DNA from: MPNP01 sp026709725
GTDB taxonomy: Bacteria > Pseudomonadota > Alphaproteobacteria > Rhodobacterales > Rhodobacteraceae
Direction of reading: 5' to 3'
Assembly (NCBI GenBank): GCA_965200805.1
Contig: OZ241384.1
Span: forward strand, 2,976,001-3,040,000
DNA length: 64,000 nucleotides
Each line of letters starts with the position of its first letter. The first letter of the stretch is position 1. Shown here piece by piece: positions 9,628 to 19,005 of this stretch. Made by a program: the position numbers and the translations under genes. The notes below the pieces were generated by a model that searched no databases, had not been told where the DNA came from, and worked only from the letters and a program-made list of their open reading frames with translations.

Positions 9628-10623
9628 TCAGGCTCCGGCAGTCCGAATGCAGCGCGAAGAGTGACCCGGTGCGGCCTCAATGAGCGGAATTGTCCCGGAT
9701 CGGCACTCCGCTTCGGCCAGCGGACAGCGGGAGGCAAAGCTGCAACCGGGCGGCATGTCGTGCAGCGCTGGCACACTTCCCGGAATGGGAATCAGGCGAT
9801 CACCCTGTCCCTCGCCATGACGGGGGATCGAGGCCAGAAGACCCTGAGTGTAGGGATGGCGCGGACCGGCGAAAAGATTCCTCACCGATGACTGCTCCTG
9901 AATCTGACCGGCATACATCACCGCAACATCGTCGGCCATTTCGGCGACAACACCAAGATCATGGGTGATGAATAGGATCGACATGCCAAGCTCGGCCTGC
10001 AAACGGCGCATCAGGTCAAGAATCTGGGCCTGGATCGTGACATCGAGAGCCGTTGTCGGTTCATCGGCAATGAGGAGGGAAGGGTTGCAGACCAGTGCCA
10101 GTGCGATCATGGCCCGTTGCCGCATTCCACCGGACAATTCGTGGGGCCAGGCATGGTAACGCTGTCCCGCCGCGGGAATCTCGACCATTTCAAGCATGTC
10201 GATAACCCGTTTCTTGCGTGTGCGGGCATCACCCTCACCGTGAAGTTTGAGCATTTCCCCGATCTGGTCACCAATCGGGTAAAGCGGGTTGAGCGATGAC
10301 ATCGGTTCCTGGAAGATCATGGAGATATGAATACCCCGCAAATTCCGCAATCTGTCCGCGGTTAGCTGATCCAGATCAATGGGCGGCATGATGGGGTCGG
10401 GATGGAACTGTATTCGTTGGGCAGCCAGCTCGGCATTGTTGGGCAAGAGGCCCATGAGAGCCAGAGAGGTGACGGATTTTCCCGAACCGCTTTCACCAAC
10501 CAGGGCGAATGTTTTCCCCCGGCGGATGGTGAAGCCTACATCACGCAAGGCGGTCACTGCGGCACGCCGGTCCCTGAAGGTGACGATGAGTCCCTCAACT
10601 GTGAGGATATTGTCAGGGATCAT
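9628..10623 (-). CDS. Oligopeptide/dipeptide ABC transporter ATP-binding protein (DppD/OppD-like)
   Basis: 331 residues. Walker A GESGSGKSVTSLALMG, signature LSGGMRQRAMIALAL, Walker B LLIADEPTTALD, and the extension NLFAGPRHPYTQGLLASIP are all present. It pairs with the DppF-like subunit to power a binding-protein-dependent peptide-type importer. Its ATG abuts the stop of the amidohydrolase gene at 10623, so the metabolic gene and transporter genes are one transcript. Confidence 0.92.
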   Translation of the reverse strand: MIPDNILTVEGLIVTFRDRRAAVTALRDVGFTIRRGKTFALVGESGSGKSVTSLALMGLLPNNAELAAQRIQFHPDPIMPPIDLDQLTADRLRNLRGIHISMIFQEPMSSLNPLYPIGDQIGEMLKLHGEGDARTRKKRVIDMLEMVEIPAAGQRYHAWPHELSGGMRQRAMIALALVCNPSLLIADEPTTALDVTIQAQILDLMRRLQAELGMSILFITHDLGVVAEMADDVAVMYAGQIQEQSSVRNLFAGPRHPYTQGLLASIPRHGEGQGDRLIPIPGSVPALHDMPPGCSFASRCPLAEAECRSGTIPLIEAAPGHSSRCIRTAGA

Positions 10624-11759
10624 CAGACCGTCGCATGTGCGGCAGGATCAGGCATGGCCCGGGCGGGTGCATACGAATCACCGATCACTGTTGCAAGGGG
10701 TTGAAAGAGCCGGGAGAGGGTCAGATCATGACCCATCGAATCAACGGTGTCGAGTGCTGTATCCACAAGACGGAACAGGGTGAAGTCGGCCCGCTCTCCC
10801 GGATCTGCACACTGGCGGGCCGGCAGGTGCAGGATGCTGCGGGGGTGTTCGGTGATTGCCGCAAGACAGGATTCCGGATCCATTCCAAGCATATGAAGCT
10901 TGGAAACGGTCAGGGCAAGACTGCAGACCGGGCCCTTGAGGTTGCGGCCATGGAGGTCGGTTGAAATGCTGAAGGGCAGAAAGCCCCGCTGCAAGGCTGC
11001 CCGGGCGATGTTGAAATCAAAGGATGCGACACCATGGCCAATATCCATGAGAATCCCGCTTTCAGCGGCTTTCCGGGCCATCTCCCAGACGGCATCCGTG
11101 TCACCGATGGAGCCGGCCGGCTTTCCATTGAAACAGTGTGTCACGATATCTCCGGGGGCAAGAAGCGGGAGAACTTCATCAATGAGCGGCGGCGGTTCGC
11201 CGACATGCACCATCAGGGGCAGACCGGCAATCTCGGCAACGCGCTTGGCAATCCTGAGTGGGGTAATCCCCCACGAACCGACGATGACACCGCTGGCCCG
11301 GATCTTGACTCCGCAAATGACATCCCGATGCGCCTCAATGACCGCCAGTGTCCGGTCGATGTCAATGGAACGCGGATCAATCAGTTCCGGAACCCGGTTG
11401 CAGGCCACCAGGCCGATGGAGCCAATATTGATGAAGGCGCGAACTGTCTCCACAGCAGGGTCAATGATGTACTCGCGGAGGCCGTGAAAACTGGCCTCTC
11501 CCGCTGAACCGGCATCAGCCAGAGCGGTGACCCCGTAGCTGCGTCCAGCATCGTCGACCCGTACCGAGATGTCAGTCCCGCCGTGCCAGATATGGACATG
11601 CAGGTCGCACCAGCCGGGTGAAAGGCAGGCTCCCCCGGCATCAACGACCCTGGCATTGCCGGCAGGTTTCGGGACAATGATGCCGCTGTCATCAATATGA
11701 ATGCTCGCGGGTGGGTCATCAAGGCCCATTGGAACAAAGTTCAGCAGGGTGAGAGCCAT
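10623..11759 (-). CDS. Amidohydrolase/deacetylase family metallohydrolase (EF_0837/AHA_3915 type)
   Basis: About 378 residues from ATG 11759 (MALTLLNFVPMG), one base after the stop of the upstream permease. Metal ligands of the two-metal amidohydrolase barrel can be read: HxH in GWCDLHVHIWHGG, a candidate carboxylated Lys in GVKIRASG, His in LPLMVHVGEPP and IVTHCFNG, and Asp in FSISTDLHG. The family includes deacetylases and cyclic-amide hydrolases often found beside SelA-like PLP enzymes, as here. Sitting inside a peptide-type importer operon, it probably processes the imported substrate (inference). Confidence 0.87.
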   Translation of the reverse strand: MALTLLNFVPMGLDDPPASIHIDDSGIIVPKPAGNARVVDAGGACLSPGWCDLHVHIWHGGTDISVRVDDAGRSYGVTALADAGSAGEASFHGLREYIIDPAVETVRAFINIGSIGLVACNRVPELIDPRSIDIDRTLAVIEAHRDVICGVKIRASGVIVGSWGITPLRIAKRVAEIAGLPLMVHVGEPPPLIDEVLPLLAPGDIVTHCFNGKPAGSIGDTDAVWEMARKAAESGILMDIGHGVASFDFNIARAALQRGFLPFSISTDLHGRNLKGPVCSLALTVSKLHMLGMDPESCLAAITEHPRSILHLPARQCADPGERADFTLFRLVDTALDTVDSMGHDLTLSRLFQPLATVIGDSYAPARAMPDPAAHATV

Positions 11760-11760
11760 G

Positions 11761-12615
11761 CTACATCTGTCTTGCGATGCGGGGATCCAGCGCATCGCGC
11801 AAACCATCACCGACAAGTTGCAGGCTGAGGACTGAAAACGAGATGGCAAGACCCGGAAACAGGATCAGAAACGGTGCCTGATCAATATATTGCCGACCCT
11901 CATTGATCATGGTTCCCCAGGTTGGAGTCGAGGGATCCACCCCGACGCCAAGGAATGAGAGGCCGGCTTCCGCAAGCATCGAATAGACGAAAATAAACGT
12001 GGCCTGCACAATGATGGGCGAGAGAACATTCAGGAGAACATGGTGGGTGAGCATGTAATGGGTTGGCGAACCGAGGGCCCGAGCGGCTTCGACATAGGGC
12101 AATTCGCGGATCACAAGCGTTGAGGCCCGAACGATGCGGGCAATGCGGGGCGTGTAGACAATTGAGAGCGCGATGATGACGTTGACCATTGAACCGCCAA
12201 GGATCGCCACAAGGGAAATCGCCAGCAGGATATCAGGGAACGCCATCATGGCATCAATGATCCGGGACACCGGGCCATCAAGACTGCGAAAAAACCCTGC
12301 GATCAGGCCAATCAGGATCCCAAAGAGCGACGAGACAACGGCAACGCCTGCACCAATCATCAGTGACACGCGACCGGCATAAAGCAGTCGTGAGAGGACA
12401 TCGCGCCCAAAGGCATCAGCTCCGAGCGGAAACAGATCGCCGGGTGGAGTGAGACGCTGCCGTACCGCCATGGCAGACGGGTCGGCTGGTGCAATCAGGG
12501 GGGCGATGGCAACGAGAAGCAGCACAAGGAGAAAGAATCCCAGCGCCAGAGCCGACGACCGCCGGGCCAGCAGCAGGGCCAGGACTCCGCGTTCGCCGTA
12601 AAGAGCCCCGGCCAT
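11761..12615 (-). CDS. Oligopeptide/dipeptide ABC transporter permease (DppC-like)
   Basis: 284 residues. The N-terminal membrane segment (SALALGFFLLVLLLVAIAPL) is followed by the typical periplasmic LFPLGADAFGRDVLSRLLYAGR motif and a five-helix permease domain; the EAA-type loop is EAARALGSPTHYMLTHHVLLN. It forms the translocation channel with the DppB-like subunit, overlapping that gene by one base at 12615. Confidence 0.92.
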   Translation of the reverse strand: MAGALYGERGVLALLLARRSSALALGFFLLVLLLVAIAPLIAPADPSAMAVRQRLTPPGDLFPLGADAFGRDVLSRLLYAGRVSLMIGAGVAVVSSLFGILIGLIAGFFRSLDGPVSRIIDAMMAFPDILLAISLVAILGGSMVNVIIALSIVYTPRIARIVRASTLVIRELPYVEAARALGSPTHYMLTHHVLLNVLSPIIVQATFIFVYSMLAEAGLSFLGVGVDPSTPTWGTMINEGRQYIDQAPFLILFPGLAISFSVLSLQLVGDGLRDALDPRIARQM

Positions 12616-13556
12616 CAGAATCGAACCCGCTTGTCGACCACAAGATACAGAAGATCCGTGATCAGGTTGATGATGACATAGAGATTTGCAACAACGATCA
12701 ATGTCCCCTGGATGACCGGGTAGTCCCGGCGCAGGACAGCATTCACGACCAGGTTGCCCATACCCGGGATATTGAACACCCGCTCGGTAACCACGGCACC
12801 GGAAACAAGCAGGGCAAATGTCAAACCAACAACAGTGATGATCGGGATGCCGGCATTGCGCAGGGCATGACGCAGGACAACCCGGAACTCACTCATGCCC
12901 TTGGAGCGGGCCGTTCGAATGTAGTCCTCGCCCAGGACATCCAGCATGGAGGCCCGGGTGAACCGCAAGATAAGGGCTGAATTGACGATGCCAAGCACCA
13001 GAGATGGCAGAATAAGATACTCGATCCGATCCAGAAACACCGTATCGGGGCCCCCATAACCGGACGCGGGAAACCAGCCATATTCAGTGGCAAGCCAGCG
13101 TTGCGCCATCAGGCCGGTCCAGAAACTCGGGACCGATGCCGCGAGCATCGCTGTGGAAATTGCCGCCTGATCAAAGAAACTGCCATGCCGATAAGCGGAA
13201 TAGATGCCGATTGGCACTGCAACCAGCAAAGCCACAATCAGGGAAAACAGGGACAGAAGGACTGTTGGTTCTGCTCGGGCCTTCAGAACCTGTGTGACCG
13301 GTTGGTTAAAGAAGATCGACTGCCCGAGATCACCGCGCACTGCACCGGTGATGAAGGTTGCGTACTGAACGAAGATTGGACGATCAAGCCCCAGACGTTC
13401 GCGTAATGCAACTGCATCCTCTGGTGTTGCATCCGGACCGAGCATCAACGCGGCGGGGTCGCCCGGTGCAAGGCGGACAATAAAGAAGGCGATGGTCAGA
13501 ACAATAAGGACCACCGCGCCCATACCAAAGACTCGCCGGATAAGGTAGCGCTGAAT
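12615..13556 (-). CDS. Oligopeptide/dipeptide ABC transporter permease (DppB-like), apparent ATT start
   Basis: The first ATG in frame is at 13523 (MGAVVLIVLT...), giving 302 residues, but that start lacks the family's N-terminus. Reading upstream in frame gives IQRYLIRRVFG before MGAVVLIV, matching the usual DppB opening (M-x-RYLxRR...). The frame closes at a TAG (13557-13559) immediately before, so the only plausible full-length start is the ATT codon at 13554-13556. GGCGGAG lies 8 nt upstream of that ATT. Downstream features are normal: RLAPGDPA, six membrane segments and the EAA-like loop SKGMSEFRVVLRHALRNA. AUU starts are rare but known (infC). If ATT is not used, the protein starts at 13523. 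Confidence 0.85.
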   Translation of the reverse strand: MQRYLIRRVFGMGAVVLIVLTIAFFIVRLAPGDPAALMLGPDATPEDAVALRERLGLDRPIFVQYATFITGAVRGDLGQSIFFNQPVTQVLKARAEPTVLLSLFSLIVALLVAVPIGIYSAYRHGSFFDQAAISTAMLAASVPSFWTGLMAQRWLATEYGWFPASGYGGPDTVFLDRIEYLILPSLVLGIVNSALILRFTRASMLDVLGEDYIRTARSKGMSEFRVVLRHALRNAGIPIITVVGLTFALLVSGAVVTERVFNIPGMGNLVVNAVLRRDYPVIQGTLIVVANLYVIINLITDLLYLVVDKRVRF

Positions 13557-13586
13557 CTATCCAACTCCGCCTTGAAGTGACAGGGG

Positions 13587-13617
13587 CGATCCAGGCGGCT
13601 TTTGGCCGCCTGGATCG
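13587..13617. promoter_or_regulatory. Intercistronic hairpin between binding-protein and permease genes
   Basis: A perfect 13-bp stem (13587-13599 with 13605-13617) encloses a 5-nt loop. It lies 6 nt past the stop of the substrate-binding-protein gene and before the permease. No T-run follows on the minus strand, so it is more likely an mRNA-stabilising or attenuating hairpin that raises binding protein over permease, as in many ABC operons, than a full terminator. Confidence 0.65.
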
Positions 13618-13623
13618 GGAGGA

Positions 13624-15150
13624 TCACATGACAGAGGCATTCCAGAAGAATGGCCACGGATTGGCCGGAACACCTGCGAGTCCCTCGCGCTGACCCATAA
13701 GAGCGTTGAAGCCGCCGATCTTGATGAATCCAACATCCTCAAAGTTCATCCGCTGCAGTTCTGCAAACAATTCCCGGCGCTTCGCCAGATCTGTTTCGGC
13801 GGTGAATTCAGCCAGAACCGCTTCCTTCTCGGGATTCCCCCAACCGGTCCGGGCTGTGACAGACCAGAGACTGGTCAGAGCCGGCTCGGGCAGGAACGGG
13901 GAGTGCGTAATGTACAGATCAAAGAGTGCCGGGTCATTACGACGCTGACCGAGTGTTGCCCAGTCAACCACATCCATCTGCACAGTGAACCCGGCATCTT
14001 CGAGGGCGACGCGCGCCACTTCTGCCATCTTGAAGTGGAATTCAAACTGGCGGGATGTCAGGATCCGCAGAGGTTGTCCGGTATAGCCGGCTTCATCAAG
14101 CAGGGCCCGGGCTGCTTCCGGGTCATTCTGATTGTAGTATTCCACTCCGGCATCATTGTTCCATACCCAGCCCGAAGGAAAGAGTGGGGCATCAACCAGG
14201 AAGAACCGCTCATCGCCGAAAGCGGCAAACAGCATATCATCAATCGGCAAGGCAGCCTGCAGTGCCAGTCGCACTTTCTGATCAGTCAGAAGACCGGCCT
14301 TGTGGTTGATGGCCCAGACCGGCCAACCGAAGGGCTGCAGCAGGAGTGGCTCTGCGATATCACTGCCCTCAATCCGACTGTACGACTCGGCAGGCAGGGC
14401 ATCGGCAAAATCAAACTGGCCCGAGACCAGACCCTCCACGCGGGTATTGGGGTCTGCGACCGGGATAAAGCGGATTTCATCCGGGATCTGCTTGCGGGCC
14501 CCCGCATGCCCATCGGAGGGTTCCGAACGACTCACATAGCCATCAAACCGCAAGAGCTGCAGATAGAGATCCGGAACATGCTCGCCGATCCGATACGGAC
14601 CGGTCCCGATGACCTCATCAATCGTTTCGCCAATAATCTCTTCCGGGTAGACAACCGCTGCGGAATTCGAGAATGCCAGAAGCGAAAGGAGCGGCGAGTG
14701 GGGTGAACTCAGGGTAATCGTGACCTCGAGCGGCCCGGTGGCCTCAACCGAAGTGACGCGGTCGGCAATCCCCTTGCCGCGTGACGCAACTTCCAGCCAA
14801 CGCATGATCGAGGCAGCAACATCACCGGAATCCATCATTGAACCATCGTGAAACATGATCCCTTCCCGCAACGGGATACGGTAGACCGTGCCACCGGCGG
14901 AAATGTCGGGCATCTCGGCAGCGAGCAGGGGTGCGACATTCCAGGAGCCGTCAAATGTATACAGGGTCTCAACGAAATGCTGTGTGACCTGGCTGACAAT
15001 ATCCTTGGTCGAAACCATCGGGTCGAATGTGTCAGCTTCGCCGACAACAGCCACGGTGACAACCTTCTGGGAATATGCCGGAACCGCCGAGAGCGTCGCA
15101 ATGAGCAGCAGCGCTGCACTGCCGCGCAGAAACGTTGATTTGGAACGCAT
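13624..15150 (-). CDS. Oligopeptide-type ABC transporter substrate-binding protein (SBP family 5, DppA-like)
   Basis: About 508 residues from ATG 15150 (MRSKSTFLRGSAALLLIATL), which starts a clear Sec signal peptide ending near AVPAYSQ and has AGGA just upstream; the longer frame adds no plausible sequence. The mature part carries the family-5 hallmarks EADTFDPMVSTKDIVSQ, YRIPLREGIMFHDGS and GTGPYRI. It delivers its ligand to the importer encoded downstream and is the first gene of the minus-strand operon ending at 8640 or 7300. Family 5 ligands include peptides, opines, nickel complexes and glycosides, so the ligand is open. Confidence 0.92.
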   Translation of the reverse strand: MRSKSTFLRGSAALLLIATLSAVPAYSQKVVTVAVVGEADTFDPMVSTKDIVSQVTQHFVETLYTFDGSWNVAPLLAAEMPDISAGGTVYRIPLREGIMFHDGSMMDSGDVAASIMRWLEVASRGKGIADRVTSVEATGPLEVTITLSSPHSPLLSLLAFSNSAAVVYPEEIIGETIDEVIGTGPYRIGEHVPDLYLQLLRFDGYVSRSEPSDGHAGARKQIPDEIRFIPVADPNTRVEGLVSGQFDFADALPAESYSRIEGSDIAEPLLLQPFGWPVWAINHKAGLLTDQKVRLALQAALPIDDMLFAAFGDERFFLVDAPLFPSGWVWNNDAGVEYYNQNDPEAARALLDEAGYTGQPLRILTSRQFEFHFKMAEVARVALEDAGFTVQMDVVDWATLGQRRNDPALFDLYITHSPFLPEPALTSLWSVTARTGWGNPEKEAVLAEFTAETDLAKRRELFAELQRMNFEDVGFIKIGGFNALMGQREGLAGVPANPWPFFWNASVM

Positions 15151-15966
15151 CGGAATCCTCCAAAAAAAAAGTAGTAACCGACATCCTCTACATGAACCGG
15201 CATTCGGATTGCAAGAATTGTTTCCACGGGCTGGAAAGGAGGCATGTCGGGAAGATGGAATTAAAGAAATACACATAGTTGTCAGGATTCGATGCCCGCA
15301 ATTCCCGCGGGGATATGATGAGTCTGCACCACTGTATGCGATTCGATGAAATTAATTTCCAAACAGACATGCTGCCTTCGCCATGCCGGAGCCGCAGCAA
15401 CCCATTACCGGTCATGACACATCCCGTTGCCGGGTTTTGGAATATCCTGATCCTGGCGAAGGCGGCCCTGATCTCAGGACACTGTCCACATCCTGCCTCA
15501 CAGATCCACATCCATGAGTGGTTCCGGGATGTGGTTTTGCACGGCACATCCGCATCCGCATTTGTCACTGGATCCGTCATGGGCGTGATATGCGGGGTCC
15601 CGGGGGAGGCAGGGGACAGAAGCCTGCGCATGGAGGGAGACGGTGCAATGATCACCGGGACCCGGGCGGCGGAATCGGGGCCAACCACGGCAGGACCCGG
15701 ATGGTGCAGAATCTCAAGAGTGCGGTGCCGGGCCGTCACCCGACCTGCAACCACATCTGCAATCACGGGTCGGGTCATGGGGGCAGGTTGCGGCATCGCC
15801 GGCGTCATCGCCGGAGAATCTCATGGCGACCCTGAGGGGCTGGCAGGTGAGCCCGAATCGGAGTTATCGCGCCCGCAGGGGATCTCATTGCCGGAGTGAT
15901 CGTGGCACGATCCTGGACGATGCCCGGGAGACCCGCCAATCGTTGGAGGTGTCACGCAATGAATGA
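15151..15966. other. Long intergenic region, no supported gene
   Basis: About 800 bases between the binding-protein gene and icd. Two long overlapping frames (minus 15188-15808 and plus 15279-15899) cover opposite strands of the same DNA; neither product resembles a known family or has a ribosome binding site. The promoter for the leftward operon must lie near 15160-15300, where an A-rich stretch occurs, but I cannot define its boxes. Confidence 0.5.
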
Positions 15967-17178
15967 TCAGGCAACTGCAGCGTCGAGATTGGCAGCGATC
16001 CTGTCAATGAACTGCTCGGTTGTCAGCCAGTTTTGACCGGGGCCGACGAGCAGGGCGAGATCCTTGGTCATGTGGCCGGATTCAACGGTTTCGATGACCA
16101 CGGTCTCAAGGGTGTCCGCGAAGTCGTGGAGCCGCTGATTGTCGTCAAGTTTGGCACGATGCTTGAGACCGCCCGTCCATGCATAGATCGATGCAATCGA
16201 GTTCGTTGATGTTGGCTTGCCGGCCTGGTGCTGACGATAGTGTCGCGTGACGGTGCCGTGGGCTGCTTCTGCTTCGACAACCTTGCCGTCCGGGGTCATC
16301 AGGCATGACGTCATCAGGCCCAGGGAACCAAAGCCCTGCGCGACGGTGTCTGACTGGACATCGCCGTCGTAATTCTTGCAGGCCCAGACAAATTCACCGC
16401 TCCATTTCAACGCAGCGGCCACCATGTCATCAATCAGGCGGTGCTCGTAGCCAATGCCCGCTTTTTTGAAGTCATCGGCAAATTCTGCATCAAAGACTTC
16501 CTGAAAAAGATCCTTGAAACGGCCATCATAGGCTTTCAGGATCGTATTCTTGGTTGAAAGATAGACCGGCCATCCGAGCGCGAGGCCGTAATGGAATGAT
16601 GCCCGTGCAAAGTCCCGGATTGACTCATCAAGATTGTACATCCCCATGGTGACGCCGGCGGCGGGTGCATCAAACATCTCGCGGTCAATGACAGTGCCAT
16701 CCCGCCCCTCGAAGACCAGCCGAAGCTTGCCGGGTCCGGGAAACAGGAAATCAGTGGCACGGTACTGGTCACCGAACGCATGGCGGCCGATGACAATCGG
16801 TTTGGTCCAGCCCGGGACCAGGCGGGGAACATTCTCACATATGATTGGAGCGCGGAATACAACGCCACCGAGAATATTGCGGATGGTGCCGTTGGGGGAG
16901 CGCCACATTGCCTTGAGACCGAACTCCTCCACCCTGGCCTCATCCGGCGTAATTGTTGCGCATTTGATGCCGACCCCGACTTCCCTGATCCTGTTGGCGG
17001 CATCAATGGTAATCTGGTCGTCCGTCCGATCTCTCTCGCGAATGCCAAGATCGTAGTACAGGAGATCAAGGCTGAGATAGGGCAGAATCAGTTTTGTCTT
17101 GATCAGGTCCCAAATGATTCGTGTCATCTCGTCGCCATCGAGTTCGACAACCGGATTGCTTACCTTGATCCTGTCCAT
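15967..17178 (-). CDS. icd: Isocitrate dehydrogenase, NADP-dependent (eukaryote-like subfamily)
   Basis: About 403 residues from ATG 17178 (MDRIKVSNPVVELDGDEMTR), with GAGGA about 9 nt upstream; an ATG at 17211 would add an atypical leader. It oxidatively decarboxylates isocitrate to 2-oxoglutarate with NADP in the TCA cycle. Substrate-site residues are in WRSPNGTIRNILGG, metal-binding Asp in KNYDGDVQSD, and the cofactor loop in EAAHGTVTRHYRQHQAGKPT. Length and motifs match the roughly 404-residue dimeric type common in alphaproteobacteria rather than the E. coli type. It is monocistronic by spacing. Confidence 0.96.
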   Translation of the reverse strand: MDRIKVSNPVVELDGDEMTRIIWDLIKTKLILPYLSLDLLYYDLGIRERDRTDDQITIDAANRIREVGVGIKCATITPDEARVEEFGLKAMWRSPNGTIRNILGGVVFRAPIICENVPRLVPGWTKPIVIGRHAFGDQYRATDFLFPGPGKLRLVFEGRDGTVIDREMFDAPAAGVTMGMYNLDESIRDFARASFHYGLALGWPVYLSTKNTILKAYDGRFKDLFQEVFDAEFADDFKKAGIGYEHRLIDDMVAAALKWSGEFVWACKNYDGDVQSDTVAQGFGSLGLMTSCLMTPDGKVVEAEAAHGTVTRHYRQHQAGKPTSTNSIASIYAWTGGLKHRAKLDDNQRLHDFADTLETVVIETVESGHMTKDLALLVGPGQNWLTTEQFIDRIAANLDAAVA

Positions 17179-17435
17179 ACCAAAGGTCCTCACTCTTGTT
17201 TCCAAATCCAAACAGTTTGATTTTGCAGCCGTGCCGACTGGAAAAATGCTGTTCCCTGTTTACATAATCAGGAAACATTGTCGATAACGTGGCTGCACGA
17301 ATCTGTGGCTGCATGCTCCCCGGTCTGCACTGTCAGGCGCAGAATTGCCAAAATCGGGCTTGCATTTCGCTGTTATCATACTCATTTTACTGTCATTGAT
17401 GATACAGGGGCTGGCAGCCCAACGGGTCTGCTGTC

Positions 17436-18419
17436 ATGCCCGCTCCATGTCCGGGAGGCCGCACCGTGTCTGTTGGCTCGCAACCCAAACGCCTCCGCCA
17501 TCCTGAAAAAGCACACCGTCCCGACAGCATCCGGCACAGGAAGCCTGCCTGGATTCGTGTCAGGGCACCCGGGTCCTCCGGATACCAGCAGACAAGAAAA
17601 ATCGTACACGACAACAACCTGAAAACAGTTTGCGAGGAGGCGGCCTGCCCGAATATCGGCGAGTGCTGGACCAAGCAGCATGCAACATTCATGATCCTTG
17701 GTGATGTGTGCACCCGGGGATGCACTTTCTGCAATGTTGCAACCGGGCGCCCCGAAGCCCTTGACCACTTTGAGCCCGGTCGCGTTGCCGGGGCTGTCAG
17801 GAAGCTTGGGTTGCGTCATGTTGTGATTACGAGCGTTGATCGGGATGATCTGGCAGACGGCGGGGCGGAGCATTTTGCCAGGACCGTTCGTGCGATTCGT
17901 CATCAATCGCCCGGCACCACGATCGAACTCCTGGTCCCCGACTTCCTGCGTTGTCCCGATTCGGCCCTGGAGAGCATTCTTGCGACCCGCCCCGATGTTC
18001 TCAACCATAATGTCGAGACAGTCCCGGGGTTCTACCCAAGCGTCCGGCCCGGCGCGCGCTATTTTCACTCACTCCGTCTTCTCAGTCGGGTGAAACAGTA
18101 TGACAGGACAATTTTTACCAAATCCGGTCTGATGGTTGGTCTCGGTGAGGACCGGACCGCGATCGTGCAGGTGATGGATGACCTTCGCTCTGCTGATGTC
18201 GACTTCCTGACCATCGGCCAATATCTGCAACCGACACCCAAGCATCACCCGGTTGAACGCTATGTGCCACCCGATGAGTTCAAGGCTCTGGAAACCATGG
18301 CGATCGGGAAGGGCTTCCTGATTGTTTCGGCCACACCGATGACACGGTCGAGCTATCATGCCGATAAAGATTTTGAACGCCTGAAAGCGGCCAGACTTGT
18401 CGCTGTGACCTCGGTCTGA
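17436..18419 (+). CDS. lipA: Lipoyl synthase (radical SAM)
   Basis: 327 residues. It inserts two sulfurs into octanoyl groups on E2 and GcvH proteins. Both iron-sulfur clusters are recognisable: CEEAACPNIGEC for the auxiliary cluster and CTRGCTFC for the radical-SAM cluster. The C-terminal RSSY motif of LipA is seen in MTRSSYHADKDF. The first 50 residues are Pro/Arg rich, so the exact start is less certain than the family; ATG 17436 is used. A ratA-like gene follows, as in many alphaproteobacteria. Confidence 0.96.
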   Translation: MPAPCPGGRTVSVGSQPKRLRHPEKAHRPDSIRHRKPAWIRVRAPGSSGYQQTRKIVHDNNLKTVCEEAACPNIGECWTKQHATFMILGDVCTRGCTFCNVATGRPEALDHFEPGRVAGAVRKLGLRHVVITSVDRDDLADGGAEHFARTVRAIRHQSPGTTIELLVPDFLRCPDSALESILATRPDVLNHNVETVPGFYPSVRPGARYFHSLRLLSRVKQYDRTIFTKSGLMVGLGEDRTAIVQVMDDLRSADVDFLTIGQYLQPTPKHHPVERYVPPDEFKALETMAIGKGFLIVSATPMTRSSYHADKDFERLKAARLVAVTSV

Positions 18420-18515
18420 TCGGTACAGCCAGCATGCGCATCTGCCCCGTCATTGCATGCACGCGTCCCGTGGCGTGCCGGCGGCCTGCCAGCAAAGGGG
18501 CCAGTTGAGAAGGCC

Positions 18516-19001
18516 ATGGCAAGACATTCGGAATCGCGGTCCCTGCCGCATACAGCCGGGCAGATGTTTGATCTCGTTGCAGACATCGAGTCCTACCCCC
18601 GGTTCCTGCCCTGGTGCAGCAGTGCCTGCATTCACTCGCGCACGACGATGGACACCTGCGATCTTGTCGATGCCGATCTGGTGATCTCATTCAAGGTCCA
18701 CAGGGAACGGTTCCGTTCGCGGGCCACACTGCATCACGGCAAGGAATGGATTTCCATTGCGTATCTCGATGGCCCCATGTCGCATATGGACAGTTCATGG
18801 GAATTTGCCCCCGAGGCCAGCGGCTGCAATGTCCGGTTCAAAATCGACTATGAGTTCAGGTCCCGCGTCCTTCGGGCCCTCGTCTCCGTCGTCTTTGCTG
18901 AAGCCATGCAACGCATTGTCCGTTCTTTTGAGAACCGGGCATACGCGATCTACGGCCCGCCGCCGCAAAACCCGTCAACTGAACTTCAGGACCGGGCGTG
19001 A
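18516..19001 (+). CDS. RatA/COQ10-like START-domain protein
   Basis: 161 residues from ATG 18516 (MARHSESRSLPHTAGQMFDL), preceded by GAGAAGG. The START-fold core is visible in MFDLVADIESYPRFLPWCS and the C-terminal helix in FAEAMQRIVRSFENRA. Homologues are called coenzyme Q-binding protein COQ10 in mitochondria and RatA in E. coli. A role as a lipid/quinone carrier is the better-supported idea for alphaproteobacteria. It follows lipA by about 100 nt and converges on the hydrolase gene 4 nt away. Confidence 0.88.
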   Translation: MARHSESRSLPHTAGQMFDLVADIESYPRFLPWCSSACIHSRTTMDTCDLVDADLVISFKVHRERFRSRATLHHGKEWISIAYLDGPMSHMDSSWEFAPEASGCNVRFKIDYEFRSRVLRALVSVVFAEAMQRIVRSFENRAYAIYGPPPQNPSTELQDRA

Positions 19002-19005
19002 TGGA

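Noticed and set aside
13903..14706. 267-codon plus-strand frame
   Set aside because: Antisense to the family-5 binding protein; no ribosome binding site or recognisable product.
15188..15899. Overlapping 206-codon frames on both strands in the gap before icd
   Set aside because: They are each other's antisense, low in complexity, and without a ribosome binding site or known relatives.
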